NCBI GenBank assembly: GCA_946185345.1
Contig: CAMHJC010000006.1
Coordinates: forward strand, 1 to 43,867
Source: an uncultured Clostridia bacterium
GTDB taxonomy: Bacteria; Bacillota; Clostridia; Oscillospirales; Acutalibacteraceae
Direction of reading: 5' to 3'
DNA length: 43,867 nucleotides
Under the pieces are notes generated by a model, which saw nothing but the letters and a program-made list of their open reading frames with translations, had not been told where the DNA came from and ran no database searches. The position numbers and the translations under genes are program-made. Below are positions 32,582-41,568 of this stretch, one piece after another. Positions within the stretch are counted from its first letter, which is position 1. Each line of letters begins with the position of its first letter.

Positions 32582-35188
32582 ATGAAACTGCTGGTGCTCG
32601 ACGGCAACAGTATTATAAACCGGGCTTATTACGGCGTTCGTCCGCTCACCACCAAAGACGGTTTTTTCACCAACGCCATTTACGGCTTCCTGACCATGTT
32701 CCAGAAGATTTACGCCGACACGCAGCCCGACTGCATTGCAGTTGCCTTTGACATGAAGGCTCCGACCTTCCGCCACCTCAAATACAGCGATTACAAAGGC
32801 AAGCGCAAGGGAATGCCGCCGGAGCTTGCCATGCAGCTTCAGCCGCTCAAAGAACTGCTTACCGCCATGGGCATCCGACTTCTCTCGGCGGAAGGCTGGG
32901 AAGCGGATGACATTCTCGGCACGCTGGCCGAAGCCTGCCGAAAAAATCCGGAGGACACCTGCGTAATCGCAACCGGAGACAGAGACACCCTTCAGCTGGT
33001 CGGTGACGGCGTTGCGGTGCGAATGCTCACCACCAAACAGGGAAAGGCCGAGGCGGTCATCTACGATGAACAAAAGATAATGGAAACCTACGGTGTCAAG
33101 CCTGTTCAGCTCATTGAGGTCAAGGCCATTCAGGGCGACACCAGCGACAATATTCCCGGCGTGCCGGGCATCGGCGAAAAGGGAGCGCTGGACTTGGTCA
33201 GCCGCTTCGGGAGCCTTGACTATATTTACACCCACATCGACGAAATCGACATCAAACCCGGCACACGCAAAAAACTCATTGAAGGCAAGGAAAGCGCCTA
33301 TTTAAGCCGCTGGCTCGGCACAGTCAGCACCGAGGCGCCTGTTCCGACGGATTTGAAAGAGTACATTCCTTCCAAGCCGGACGCCGAAAAGGTCACGGAA
33401 ATCATGCTCCGTCTGGAACTTTTCCGTCAGCTCGAAAAAATGAAAAAGGATTGGCTCAGAGACAGCGGCACTGCCGTTCCCCGGGCGGAGACGGCAGACA
33501 AGGAAACCGCTTCCGCCGCCACGGATGTAGTGTTCTGCAAGGATATCGACACACTTGTTTCGGAAATCAGAGCCGGCGGCGAGGTCTGTTTCATGCTCAC
33601 CGGTGATTTAAAGCAGGCTTATACGGCTAAAAACGGCTGTGTCACTGTCATCACCGAAGAATCGGTCGAAAAATTCTGTCGTGAGATTCTCGCGGACGAT
33701 TCAGTCAGAAAATTCACCTACGACATCAAATCGGCCATTCATACACTCGAACCACTGGGAATTATTCCCCAAAATGTGGCTTGTGACGTAATGCTGGCCG
33801 CCTATGTGCTCAATCCCTCCTCCGACTGCGAGGATCTGGAGAAGCTCGCCGCGCAGTACGCTTCCGCTCTGCCCGACAATGTTCCCTCCGAGCTGCGCAA
33901 TACCATGCTCTGTCTGAGAATTCCCGTCATGTGCGCCAAAATCATGGCGGAAATCGAGCGCAACGGCCAGCAGAATCTGCTCGGTCAAATCGAGACTCCT
34001 CTGGCCTATGTGCTTGCCGACATGGAAAGCGCAGGTTTTTCCGCCGATGCTCACGCTCTGGACGAATTTGAGAAGCGGCTTTCCGTCCGCATTGACGAAA
34101 TCACCTCGAAGATTTACGAACTGGCCGGCGAGGAATTCAACATCAATTCACCAAAGCAGATCGGAACGGTTCTCTTTGAAAAACTGAAGCTTCCGGGCGG
34201 CAAAAAGACCAAAACAGGCTATTCCACCAACGCAGAGGTGCTGGAAAGACTCAGCGCCGAATACGAAATAGTCGCTCTTATTCTGGAATTCCGCACGCTC
34301 TCCAAGCTGACATCCACCTACTGCCAGGGTCTGAAAAAGACAATCGCCGAGGACGGACGGATTCACACCAGATTCCGCCAGACCGAGACACGCACCGGCA
34401 GAATCAGCTCTGTCGAACCGAATCTGCAGAATATTCCTGTGCGAACCGAGCTTGGCAGCGAACTGCGCAAGTTCTTCCGCGCAGGAGAAGGCATGACGCT
34501 TGTGGACGCCGACTACAGCCAGATCGAACTGAGAGTGCTCGCCCACATTGCGGGTGACCAGACCATGACCGACGCCTTCAAAAACGGCACCGATATTCAC
34601 GCCGTCACCGCTTCGCAGGTTTTCGGCATTCCGCTGGAGGAGGTCACTCCCCTGATGAGAAGCAACGCAAAGGCGGTCAACTTCGGCATTGTCTACGGCA
34701 TTTCGGCATTTTCGCTCGCAAAGGATATCGGCGTAACCAACGCCGAGGCTTCGGCCTATATCAACAGCTACATGCGCAAATATTCCGCTATTGCCGACTA
34801 CATGAAGAAGGTGGTCGAGCAGGCCAAGGCGACAGGCTACGCCGAGACGCTCTATGGCAGGCGCAGATATCTGCCGGAACTGACCGCTTCCAATTTCCAG
34901 ATGAGGTCATTCGGAGAACGTGTCGCCAGAAATATGCCCATTCAGGGAACAGCCGCCGACATCATTAAAATCGCCATGATAGCCGTTCACAACCGGCTTG
35001 CGAAAGAAGGAATGAAGTCACGACTCATCCTGCAGATTCACGACGAGCTGATTCTGGAATGTCCTACCGATGAAGCCGAAAAGGCCTCCGCACTCCTCAA
35101 GGAGGAAATGGAAAACGCAGTAAGTCTTTCGGTGCCGCTCACTGTGGACGCCCACATCGGAGAAAACTGGTATCTGGCCAAAGGATGA
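32582..35188 (+). CDS. polA: DNA polymerase I
   Basis: Repair and Okazaki-maturation polymerase of 868 residues. The 5'-nuclease domain (1-290) has ATGDRDTLQLV and GDTSDNIPGVPGIGEKG. The middle exonuclease-like domain (about 310-475) lacks the usual DxE catalytic pair at its first strand, so proofreading is probably lost, as in Bacillus-type Pol I. The polymerase domain has motif A DADYSQIELRVLAH, motif B RSNAKAVNFGIVYG and motif C LQIHDELILE. The frame opens at TTG 32558, but ATG 32582 begins the family N-terminus and follows GGAG. A TATAAT at 32533-32538 probably drives it. The phosphatase gene follows after 30 bases. Confidence 0.97.
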   Translation: MKLLVLDGNSIINRAYYGVRPLTTKDGFFTNAIYGFLTMFQKIYADTQPDCIAVAFDMKAPTFRHLKYSDYKGKRKGMPPELAMQLQPLKELLTAMGIRLLSAEGWEADDILGTLAEACRKNPEDTCVIATGDRDTLQLVGDGVAVRMLTTKQGKAEAVIYDEQKIMETYGVKPVQLIEVKAIQGDTSDNIPGVPGIGEKGALDLVSRFGSLDYIYTHIDEIDIKPGTRKKLIEGKESAYLSRWLGTVSTEAPVPTDLKEYIPSKPDAEKVTEIMLRLELFRQLEKMKKDWLRDSGTAVPRAETADKETASAATDVVFCKDIDTLVSEIRAGGEVCFMLTGDLKQAYTAKNGCVTVITEESVEKFCREILADDSVRKFTYDIKSAIHTLEPLGIIPQNVACDVMLAAYVLNPSSDCEDLEKLAAQYASALPDNVPSELRNTMLCLRIPVMCAKIMAEIERNGQQNLLGQIETPLAYVLADMESAGFSADAHALDEFEKRLSVRIDEITSKIYELAGEEFNINSPKQIGTVLFEKLKLPGGKKTKTGYSTNAEVLERLSAEYEIVALILEFRTLSKLTSTYCQGLKKTIAEDGRIHTRFRQTETRTGRISSVEPNLQNIPVRTELGSELRKFFRAGEGMTLVDADYSQIELRVLAHIAGDQTMTDAFKNGTDIHAVTASQVFGIPLEEVTPLMRSNAKAVNFGIVYGISAFSLAKDIGVTNAEASAYINSYMRKYSAIADYMKKVVEQAKATGYAETLYGRRRYLPELTASNFQMRSFGERVARNMPIQGTAADIIKIAMIAVHNRLAKEGMKSRLILQIHDELILECPTDEAEKASALLKEEMENAVSLSVPLTVDAHIGENWYLAKG

Positions 35189-35218
35189 CCGACCTTCATA
35201 AAGGAGATATTCTACACA

Positions 35219-35671
35219 ATGCATATTACTTTCATCTGCACTGGCAACACATGCCGTTCCCCCATGGCGGAAGGCATTGCCCGTGAGCTGATTCGGAAGC
35301 GATACCCGGACAGCCGCATTACCGTATCCAGCGCCGGACTGTCAACCTTCAACGGTATTCCGGCAAGTCAGCATTCCGTTGATGTATGCGAGGAAATCGG
35401 CATAGATATTTCAGCCCATCGCAGTCAGCGGCTCAATCCGGAAATTGCGTCCGATACCGATTTATTTGCGGTCATGACCCGGTCACATGCGCAGATTCTG
35501 GAACAATACGGAATTCCCCGGGAGAAAACTGCCGTGCTGGGCGGCGAAATATCCGACCCTTTCGGCGGCGATGAGGAAACCTATCGCGGATGCCGTGACG
35601 AAATACGTGAGGCGGTGGATCAGCTGCTGCAAAATGTCGCCTCACAAAATGAATCCAAAGGAGGTGATTGA
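35219..35671 (+). CDS. Low-molecular-weight protein tyrosine phosphatase family protein
   Basis: A 150-residue protein of the LMW-PTP/arsenate-reductase-like fold. The P-loop FICTGNTCRSPMAEG gives Cys7 and Arg13 of CX5R right at the N-terminus. The general-acid Asp stands in SDPFGGDEETY near residue 117. Relatives include the arginine phosphatase YwlE and tyrosine phosphatases of capsule systems; the Thr after the catalytic Cys (Cys-Thr-Gly) favours the YwlE type. The ATG at 35219 follows AAAGGAG. It stands between polA and rimI in one run. Confidence 0.9.
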   Translation: MHITFICTGNTCRSPMAEGIARELIRKRYPDSRITVSSAGLSTFNGIPASQHSVDVCEEIGIDISAHRSQRLNPEIASDTDLFAVMTRSHAQILEQYGIPREKTAVLGGEISDPFGGDEETYRGCRDEIREAVDQLLQNVASQNESKGGD

Positions 35672-35672
35672 G

Positions 35673-36125
35673 GTGGGCGAAATTTCCATTGCTGCGATGA
35701 CAGCCGAACATCTCCCGATGATTGCCGAAATGGAAAGGCAATGCTTTTCCACTCCCTGGAGCGAAAAGGCCCTTGCCGAAGAGCTGAATGTGCCGTCCGC
35801 CGTATTCCTCACGGCATTGATGGACGGACAGGTGGCAGGATACATGGGCGTGCATCATCTGGGCGACTGTGCCTATGTCTGCAACGTGGCTGTTTTCCCT
35901 GAATTCAGGCGCAATTCGGTGGCGTCGTCACTCATTGCCGCACACATTCAAAAGGCCAGAGAACACGGCATGAACGAAATATCTCTGGAAGTGCGCACTT
36001 CCAATATTCCTGCCAGAGCCTTGTATGAAAAATTCGGCTTTGAGCATCTCGGCACACGCCCGAATTTCTACAGTTCTCCCAGGGAAAACGCCGAAATCTA
36101 CACATTATATCTCACAAAAAACTGA
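35673..36125 (+). CDS. rimI: Ribosomal protein S18-alanine N-acetyltransferase RimI
   Basis: GNAT acetyltransferase of 150 residues. The acetyl-CoA site lies around CNVAVFPEFRRNSVASSL near residue 70, and LEVRTSNIPARALYEKFGF near residue 107 is the typical RimI block. The start is GTG 35673, preceded by AAAGGAGG at eight bases and one base after the phosphatase stop; the longer frame back to 35487 overlaps that gene and has no ribosome site. RimI and TsaD genes are commonly adjacent in Bacillota. tsaB and tsaE, usually next to them, are not in this window. Confidence 0.93.
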   Translation: MGEISIAAMTAEHLPMIAEMERQCFSTPWSEKALAEELNVPSAVFLTALMDGQVAGYMGVHHLGDCAYVCNVAVFPEFRRNSVASSLIAAHIQKAREHGMNEISLEVRTSNIPARALYEKFGFEHLGTRPNFYSSPRENAEIYTLYLTKN

Positions 36126-36141
36126 CGAAGGGAACATACGA

Positions 36142-37149
36142 ATGACAATTTTTGCTATAGAATCCTCCTGCGACGACACAGCCGCCGCCGTTGTGTCGGA
36201 CGGCAGAAAGGTGCTTTCCTCCGTGGTGGCTTCACAGGTCTTCCGCCATGTGGAATTCGGCGGAGTGGTGCCTGAAATTGCCGGAAGAATGCACTGCGAG
36301 GCAATTTCCGCCGTTGTTCGTGAGGCACTTGACAAGGCGGAAACCAAAATCGAGGAGGTTGACGCCATCGCCGTCACCGCTTATCCCGGACTGATCGGCT
36401 CTCTGCTCGTGGGAGTCAATTTCGCCAAGGGTCTTGCGATGACTTCCGGCAAACCGCTCATTCCGGTGCATCATCTGCGTGGACACATCGCCGCCAATTA
36501 CTTATCTCACCCCGGACTGGAACCTCCTTTTCTCTGTCTTGTTGTTTCGGGCGGACACAGCCACATCGTGGAGGTAAGGAATTACACTGACATGCGCATT
36601 ATCGGCCGCACCCGTGACGATGCGGCCGGCGAGGCCTTCGACAAAACCGCACGCACGATGGGACTTCCCTATCCCGGCGGCGTTCACATGGATAAACTGG
36701 CTGAAGGCGGCAATCCGGACGCATTCACATTCCCGGTGCCGAAGGTCAGCGGTTCTCCGTACGATTTCAGTTTTTCAGGGCTGAAAACCGCCGTCATCAA
36801 CACGATTCACCATATGCAGCAGAAAGGCATTGAACTGCCTCGGGAAGACCTGGCGGCTTCCGTAAGGCAATCTGTTGTGAATATTCTCACAGACAGATTC
36901 ATGCTGGCTGCCAGGGACACCGGACACAAAAAACTGGTGCTTGCCGGCGGCGTCTCCGCCAATTCACTGCTTCGCAGAAGGATGAACGAAATCTGCGCAT
37001 CAGGTGATTACGAGCTGTATTACCCTGAACTGTCGCTCTGCGGCGACAACGCAGCGATGATCGGCGCCCAGGGATATTATGAATTTCTCAACGGAAACAC
37101 CGCCGACATGAGCCTGAACGCCCGTGCCGAGCGAAGCATTGAAAAATAA
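36142..37149 (+). CDS. tsaD: tRNA N6-adenosine threonylcarbamoyltransferase TsaD
   Basis: Kae1/TsaD protein of 335 residues that transfers threonylcarbamoyl to A37 of ANN-reading tRNAs, with TsaB and TsaE as partners. It begins with FAIESSCDDTAAAVV, then FGGVVPEIAGRMHCEAI and VHHLRGHIAANYL with the two metal-binding His (HLRGH), SGGHSHI and CGDNAAMIG. The frame opens at 36025 inside rimI, but ATG 36142 has GAAGGGAAC upstream. It is the last gene of the polA run. Confidence 0.97.
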   Translation: MTIFAIESSCDDTAAAVVSDGRKVLSSVVASQVFRHVEFGGVVPEIAGRMHCEAISAVVREALDKAETKIEEVDAIAVTAYPGLIGSLLVGVNFAKGLAMTSGKPLIPVHHLRGHIAANYLSHPGLEPPFLCLVVSGGHSHIVEVRNYTDMRIIGRTRDDAAGEAFDKTARTMGLPYPGGVHMDKLAEGGNPDAFTFPVPKVSGSPYDFSFSGLKTAVINTIHHMQQKGIELPREDLAASVRQSVVNILTDRFMLAARDTGHKKLVLAGGVSANSLLRRRMNEICASGDYELYYPELSLCGDNAAMIGAQGYYEFLNGNTADMSLNARAERSIEK

Positions 37150-37164
37150 CCCTTCAAAGCACAT

Positions 37165-37204
37165 CATAAAAAAACGGCTGCTGCACCTTCTGGTACAGCA
37201 GCCG
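37165..37204 (-). terminator. Terminator of the sugar transferase gene
   Basis: CGGCTGCTGCACC (37175-37187) and GGTACAGCAGCCG (37192-37204) form a 13-position stem with one mismatch and a TTCT loop. On the minus strand TTTTTTTATG follows. It lies between the converging tsaD and sugar transferase genes and may serve both. Confidence 0.88.
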
Positions 37205-37245
37205 TAAATCATTTGTATACTGTTTGTCTGAAAAACCGGAAAAGA

Positions 37246-37902
37246 TTAATTTCTGCGGCCTTCCACATATCCCTGACCGCCGATAACAACCGAAACAGTC
37301 TTGGCAAAAATGATCATGTCAAACACAACCGAACGCTTGATGACGTATTCCTTGTCAAAATATACCTTTTCCTCAGCCGGAACACAGTCACGTCCGTTGA
37401 CCTGCGCCCAGCCTGTAACACCGGGACGCACATCGTACACGCCTTCACGCATGCGGAGCTTGTGAACATCGGATTCTCCCATGATCAGAGGACGAGGGCC
37501 AACAAGACTCATATCGCCTTTCAGCACATTGAAAAGCTGCGGAAGCTCATCAATGCTGGTCTTTCTGAGGAAACGGCCGACGCCGGTGATATGCGCATAA
37601 GGATCCGAAAGATCGGATGTGGCCATTTCGTGAGGCGCATTGACCTTCATGGTGCGGAATTTGTATACTTTGAAAAGATTGCCGTTTTTGCCAACACGAT
37701 TTTGACTGAATATGACCGAGCCTTCCGAATCGAGCTTGATCATAACGGCTACCAGAGCGAAGAGCGGAAGAAGTACCGCCAGAGCAACTGCGGAAACGCA
37801 GATGTCAAATGTCCTTTTGAGAAAAGTGTAAACAGGCTTTGTCTTGATTCGCGTGTCATCAAAATAAAGATTGCCTACATAATTCTCACGCACATTAACC
37901 AT
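37246..37902 (-). CDS. Bacterial sugar transferase (undecaprenyl-phosphate phosphoglycosyltransferase)
   Basis: Monotopic phosphoglycosyltransferase of 218 residues that would attach the first sugar phosphate to undecaprenyl phosphate for an exopolysaccharide or glycan. It has one N-terminal membrane helix after [13 protein letters not shown], then FRTMKVNAP, the active Asp-Glu pair in [20 protein letters not shown], and GPRPLI followed by [15 protein letters not shown]. This is a short PglC-like form without the long membrane N-terminus of WbaP. The frame opens at 37947, but ATG 37902 has AAGGGGG upstream. No other glycan gene adjoins it; the two GT-C genes lie 8 kb away. Confidence 0.93.
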   Translation of the reverse strand: MVNVRENYVGNLYFDDTRIKTKPVYTFLKRTFDICVSAVALAVLLPLFALVAVMIKLDSEGSVIFSQNRVGKNGNLFKVYKFRTMKVNAPHEMATSDLSDPYAHITGVGRFLRKTSIDELPQLFNVLKGDMSLVGPRPLIMGESDVHKLRMREGVYDVRPGVTGWAQVNGRDCVPAEEKVYFDKEYVIKRSVVFDMIIFAKTVSVVIGGQGYVEGRRN

Positions 37903-37949
37903 GACAAAAGACCCCCTTAAATCCATTAATAATCCACAAACACTCAATC

Positions 37950-38015
37950 AATAGTGTGATTAACACTGACACACACATATCTCCTATTTGCTTATTCATA
38001 GTATATCACACTATT
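37950..38015. repeat. Eleven-base inverted repeat flanking the sugar transferase promoter
   Basis: AATAGTGTGAT (37950-37960) and ATCACACTATT (38005-38015) are perfect inverted copies, 55 bases centre to centre. The right copy overlaps the spacer and -10 region and the left copy lies in the leader. This looks like a pair of protein-binding half-sites. Confidence 0.5.
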
Positions 38016-38028
38016 TATCGAATTTCAA
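38000..38028 (-). promoter_or_regulatory. Promoter of the sugar transferase gene
   Basis: TTGAAA (38023-38028) and TATACT (38000-38005) on the minus strand are 17 bases apart, giving a leader of about 90 bases. Confidence 0.6.
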
Positions 38029-38242
38029 TATATTTTTTTTGTTTTTTGTATTTTTATCAAAATTTTCAAAAAATAATCACCGTGGAGCGATAAATGTTTA
38101 TTAAATAACGATAAGGGCAGCATTTTTGTTGTGTTTTGTTGAATTTTGTCCGGCAGTATGTTAATACATTAAAGTGCGATAGTTCAAAATGACCTATCCA
38201 AAAGAAGATTTTTGTGCATTTAGCGTTCGGGTCATAAAAAAT

Positions 38243-38809
38243 TTACATCTCGTAAATTCTTATACACTTCATCATTTCACATTCACTGCGGTCATGCGTC
38301 ACCAGAATAACGGTGCGGTTGCGGCAGTATTCGTCAGTGCGCATAATTATTCTTTCTCTCAGTTCCGGGTCGAGTCCCTTGAAAGGCTCATCCATCAGAA
38401 TGACCGCCGAATCAAAAGCAAGCGCCCTGGCAATATTCAGACGCTGCTTCATTCCTCCCGAAAATTCGTCCGGGTAGCTTTTCGCCTCATTTCCAAGCTC
38501 CACCGCTTCAAGCCATCTGCGAGCGGCTTGCTTGTCGCAGCCGGCGGCGGCTACAATGTTTTCCTCGGCCGTCAGCCATGGAAGCAGGCGGTTCTCCTGA
38601 AAAATGTAGGATATCTTCCCCTCCGGCAGCTCCACTTCACCGCTGTCCGGCAGGATCAGTCCGGCGATGATGTTAAGCAGAGTGGTCTTGCCTCCGCCCG
38701 AAGGACCCAGAATACACGCTCTTTCTCCTTCCGGCACTTCCATGGAGAAATCACAAAGCACCTGCTTGTCACCAAACGATCGGCAGATATTACTTAACCG
38801 AAGCGGCAT
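38243..38809 (-). CDS. ABC transporter ATPase (SsuB/TauB-like)
   Basis: Cytoplasmic ATPase of 188 residues, short for the nitrate/sulfonate/taurine class (usually about 240). It has Walker A GPSGGGKTT near residue 36, signature EFSGGMKQR near 115, Walker B VILMDEPFKGLD near 135, and the switch His in LVTHD. The C-terminal part after the H-loop is very short but the catalytic core is complete. The start, with GGGAGAACA upstream, overlaps the permease stop by 20 bases. It is the last gene of a three-gene importer operon. Confidence 0.9.
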   Translation of the reverse strand: MPLRLSNICRSFGDKQVLCDFSMEVPEGERACILGPSGGGKTTLLNIIAGLILPDSGEVELPEGKISYIFQENRLLPWLTAEENIVAAAGCDKQAARRWLEAVELGNEAKSYPDEFSGGMKQRLNIARALAFDSAVILMDEPFKGLDPELRERIIMRTDEYCRNRTVILVTHDRSECEMMKCIRIYEM

Positions 38810-39590
38810 TGTTCTCCCTCCTGACCAGATGAAATTTTTTGCCGATGGCTCCCATCGCCCAGATAAAGGTCTTTTCCAGTGCGATGCTCATGATGATCAC
38901 CACAGCCGTCCAGGCAAAGAGGTCGGCCGTCTCCAGATAGATCTTGGAATAATACAGCTTGCGGCCTATGGAATCCTTGGTAACGCCGATAACCTCCGCC
39001 GCAACGCCGGCCTTCCATGAAAGACCCAGCGCCGTGCGGCAGGCCGCCATCATATAAGGCAGCACCGACGGAATGTAAATTTTTGTCACTCTCTTTTTGC
39101 GATTCATGCCGTACACCCTCGCCATTTCAAGCAGCTTCGGATCGACTTCGCTGATTCCCTGACTGACGTTGCCGTACACCACCGGAAGCACCATCAGAAA
39201 CGAAATGAATACGGGAACCCTCTGTCCCGTCAGCCAGACAAGCGCCAGAATGATAAACGAAGCCACGGGCGTGGATTTGATGAGGACGATCGCAGGAGAA
39301 AAAAATTCTCTCGCAAATGAAAACTGATGGCAGAGCATTGCCAGAACCGCTCCTGTCACACTTCCCAGCAGGAATCCCTCAGTGATTCTGCCGAGAGAAC
39401 CGAGCGAGCAGAGCCAGAATTCTCCCGTGGCGGCCAATTCCGTCAGCCGGCGCAGCATTGTTAAGGGAGAAACCACGAGCAGCTCCATATTCACGATAAT
39501 ACAGACAAGCTGCCACAGCACAAGCCAGAGTGCCGCGACAGCCGCCTTAATCGTGAATTGTTTTATTTTGCCCCGTCTATCAGCCGACAT
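38790..39590 (-). CDS. ABC transporter permease (SsuC/TauC-like)
   Basis: Inner-membrane permease of 266 residues with about six hydrophobic helices. The coupling EAA-type loop, VYGMNRKKRVTKIYIPSVLP near residue 160, and the following GLSWKAGVAAEVIG are typical of the nitrate/sulfonate/taurine importer class. The frame opens at 39653, but ATG 39590 overlaps the stop of the binding-protein gene by 11 bases, the usual coupling. The imported compound cannot be told. Confidence 0.9.
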   Translation of the reverse strand: MSADRRGKIKQFTIKAAVAALWLVLWQLVCIIVNMELLVVSPLTMLRRLTELAATGEFWLCSLGSLGRITEGFLLGSVTGAVLAMLCHQFSFAREFFSPAIVLIKSTPVASFIILALVWLTGQRVPVFISFLMVLPVVYGNVSQGISEVDPKLLEMARVYGMNRKKRVTKIYIPSVLPYMMAACRTALGLSWKAGVAAEVIGVTKDSIGRKLYYSKIYLETADLFAWTAVVIIMSIALEKTFIWAMGAIGKKFHLVRRENNAASVK

Positions 39591-40623
39591 AGTAGAATTC
39601 GTCGTCGGGAGCGGCGCCGCCCACGGACTGAGGATCCGCCTCGAGCAGCACATTGATGAAGCCGGAAACAGATGTCTTCATATCACCGCCTGTGACACAT
39701 ACGATATTGCAGTTGGGAATCGCCTGCTTGGCAAGCGCTTCGTTGGGAATGACGCCCAGCTCAACAACAGCCGCAACGGTATTGTCAATGTCATTGAGGG
39801 CCGCGTCGGAGGAAGCGGCAAAGTCATTGAGGAATGTCTTGAACGCACCTTCGTTTTCTTTGAGCCAGTCGGTGCGGACTACCACAACGCCCTGAGCGAT
39901 CGGCGTATCGCAGACCTTGTTCCACTCAGCCTGAATATCGGTCACGGCAAATTCCTTCTCGACCTTCTTGAGCTGGCCATTAATGGCTGTTGCCTTCGGT
40001 TCGGGAACCATGATGGTCTGCACATCGCCGCTGATGATCTTTGCGGTAAGCTCGTCAACCGTGAAATCAAAGCTGACCTTGGTATCTGTCAGGCTGTTCT
40101 TGGCGATGACGTAATTGAGAATATACTCGGGATTGGAGCCCTGTACGGAAGAAGGCGCATAGATGGTCTTGCCCTGGAGGTCAGCAACCGACTTGACCTC
40201 ACCGGAGGTGTCGATCATATACAGAACGCCGAGTGTGCTGACCGCAGCCACCTTGATATTGCCGTTGGTTACCTTGTACAGCTTTGCGGCAAGATTGGTG
40301 GGAACACACGCAATGTCAACCTCACCGGAAGAGATCTTCGCAACCATCTGGGTCGGTTCATCCACATAATCTGCCGCATAGGTGTTGACATACTCATTGG
40401 CGCCGTCGGAATAGGCATCGGCAATTGTTGCCTTTTCCTTGGCGAGCTTCGCCATTGACACACCTGTCGGGCCGAAAAGCGCGCCGACTTTAACCTCGGT
40501 GGATACAGTTTTGACTTCCGCTGACGAAGAGACTTCGTCCTTTTTCTCTGAACCGCATGCGGCAAGAGATACGACCATTGCCAGCGACATGAATATCGCT
40601 GAGATTCTTGAAATTGTTTTCAT
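39580..40623 (-). CDS. ABC importer substrate-binding lipoprotein
   Basis: A 347-residue solute-binding lipoprotein. The signal peptide ends in lipobox LAAC with Cys23. The mature part shows the layout of NMT1/SsuA/TauA-type proteins: VKVGALFGPTGVSMAKLA near residue 46, SGEVDIACVPTNLAAKLY near residue 97, and VADLQGKTIYAPSSVQGSNP near residue 144. Related proteins bind sulfonates, nitrate, pyrimidine precursors or other small ligands, so substrate assignment is open. It is first in the operon, downstream of a Crp/Fnr-type regulator gene on the same strand. Confidence 0.9.
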   Translation of the reverse strand: MKTISRISAIFMSLAMVVSLAACGSEKKDEVSSSAEVKTVSTEVKVGALFGPTGVSMAKLAKEKATIADAYSDGANEYVNTYAADYVDEPTQMVAKISSGEVDIACVPTNLAAKLYKVTNGNIKVAAVSTLGVLYMIDTSGEVKSVADLQGKTIYAPSSVQGSNPEYILNYVIAKNSLTDTKVSFDFTVDELTAKIISGDVQTIMVPEPKATAINGQLKKVEKEFAVTDIQAEWNKVCDTPIAQGVVVVRTDWLKENEGAFKTFLNDFAASSDAALNDIDNTVAAVVELGVIPNEALAKQAIPNCNIVCVTGGDMKTSVSGFINVLLEADPQSVGGAAPDDEFYYVG

Positions 40624-40708
40624 TGTGACAATTCCTTCCTAAAATAAAGATAATATATTGTGAGAGTCTTTGATGAGACCCGCAGCAAGCGCCATTCATT
40701 GAGAACGT

Positions 40709-41398
40709 TCAAATGCTCTGAAGAGCTGCGACATCGACAAGCTCTATCTGCTTGCCTTCTCTCGCAATCAGGCCGGATTCCTCCAGCGTACCGAGCGCAC
40801 GGTAAAGCGATGCCCTCGAAAGATTCAGACGATCGGCAAGTTCCACGCAGCTTTTAATCCTGACGGCAGGCTTTCCTCCGTCCGTGCTGAATTCGCTCAG
40901 CAGGAAATCGGCCAGCTTCTGCTCGGCTGTGGCTCTGGAAAGCGTGTGGATCTTTCTGTTGAGAAATGCAATTCTTCCGCAGAAAAAAGCCATGCAGTTG
41001 GCGGCAACCTTCGGATAGTCTGACATAAGGCGCATCGGTTCCATGACACCGATAAATACGACCCGGCACTTTCCGGCGGCCTTCACTTCCGACATGACCG
41101 GGCTGCCATGACAGCCCGCAAGCGATGAAATGTCAAACGGCTGACCGCTCGCCACCACATTGATCAGCATGGAGCCGCCGCTCTCGCCGCCGGAGAATAT
41201 TCTCACAGAACCCGAAATGACGATGGCCCAGCATTCCGACCGGACTTCCTTCCCTATGCTCTCGCCGCCATGGAACGAAAACACATTCACACCCGAATCA
41301 CTCAGAAAGCTCTTAATGACATCTTCGGCGCAGCCTTCAAACAGTCGGCATTTTACAGCGGCGTCAAAATCATCGGCGCTGAAATTTTCCCTGTTCAA
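40709..41398 (-). CDS. Crp/Fnr-family transcriptional regulator
   Basis: A regulator of about 229 residues. The N-terminal cyclic-nucleotide-binding-like sensory domain is followed near residue 140 by a long dimer helix and by a winged helix with ELADRLNLSRASLYRALGTLEE as the recognition region. There is no clear four-Cys Fnr cluster. The frame opens at ATG 41437, but that lies only about 12 bases after the predicted transcript start with no ribosome site; TTG 41398, preceded by GGGAGG at eight bases, is the likelier start. It lies directly upstream of the ABC importer operon and probably controls it. The signal is unknown. Confidence 0.88.
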   Translation of the reverse strand: MNRENFSADDFDAAVKCRLFEGCAEDVIKSFLSDSGVNVFSFHGGESIGKEVRSECWAIVISGSVRIFSGGESGGSMLINVVASGQPFDISSLAGCHGSPVMSEVKAAGKCRVVFIGVMEPMRLMSDYPKVAANCMAFFCGRIAFLNRKIHTLSRATAEQKLADFLLSEFSTDGGKPAVRIKSCVELADRLNLSRASLYRALGTLEESGLIAREGKQIELVDVAALQSI

Positions 41399-41429
41399 TT
41401 GCTTCGCCTCCCATGAATCATTAAAAAAG

Positions 41430-41445
41430 TGTATCATTTAATACA
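41430..41445. promoter_or_regulatory. Candidate Crp/Fnr operator, TGTAT-N6-ATACA
   Basis: A perfect palindrome with TGTAT at 41430-41434 and ATACA at 41441-41445. It has the spacing of Crp-type sites (TGTGA-N6-TCACA) and lies at about +4 to +19 of the regulator's predicted transcript, suggesting autorepression. Confidence 0.5.
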
Positions 41446-41455
41446 GTTTTATTTG

Positions 41456-41484
41456 ATTATACATGCACCATGATCATTTGTCAA
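41456..41484 (-). promoter_or_regulatory. Consensus promoter of the Crp/Fnr-type regulator gene
   Basis: TTGACA (41479-41484) and TATAAT (41456-41461) on the minus strand are exactly 17 bases apart, a full match to the vegetative consensus. The transcript would start near 41449. Confidence 0.8.
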
Positions 41485-41568
41485 GAGGTTAAAAGAAATT
41501 TTTGTTAATATTTTAACGGAATTATTAAGGGAACCGGTAGTATTATTTCCTGAAGGCTCAAATCAATG

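Larger units (their letters stand above)
37903..38242. other. 340-base AT-rich gap with promoter and inverted repeat
   Basis: This gap lies between the sugar transferase and the ABC ATPase, both on the minus strand. It contains the sugar transferase promoter, an 11-bp inverted repeat around it, and an AT-rich tract (38028-38090) with T-runs. I see no gene, RNA gene or recognised riboswitch in the remainder. Confidence 0.6.
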
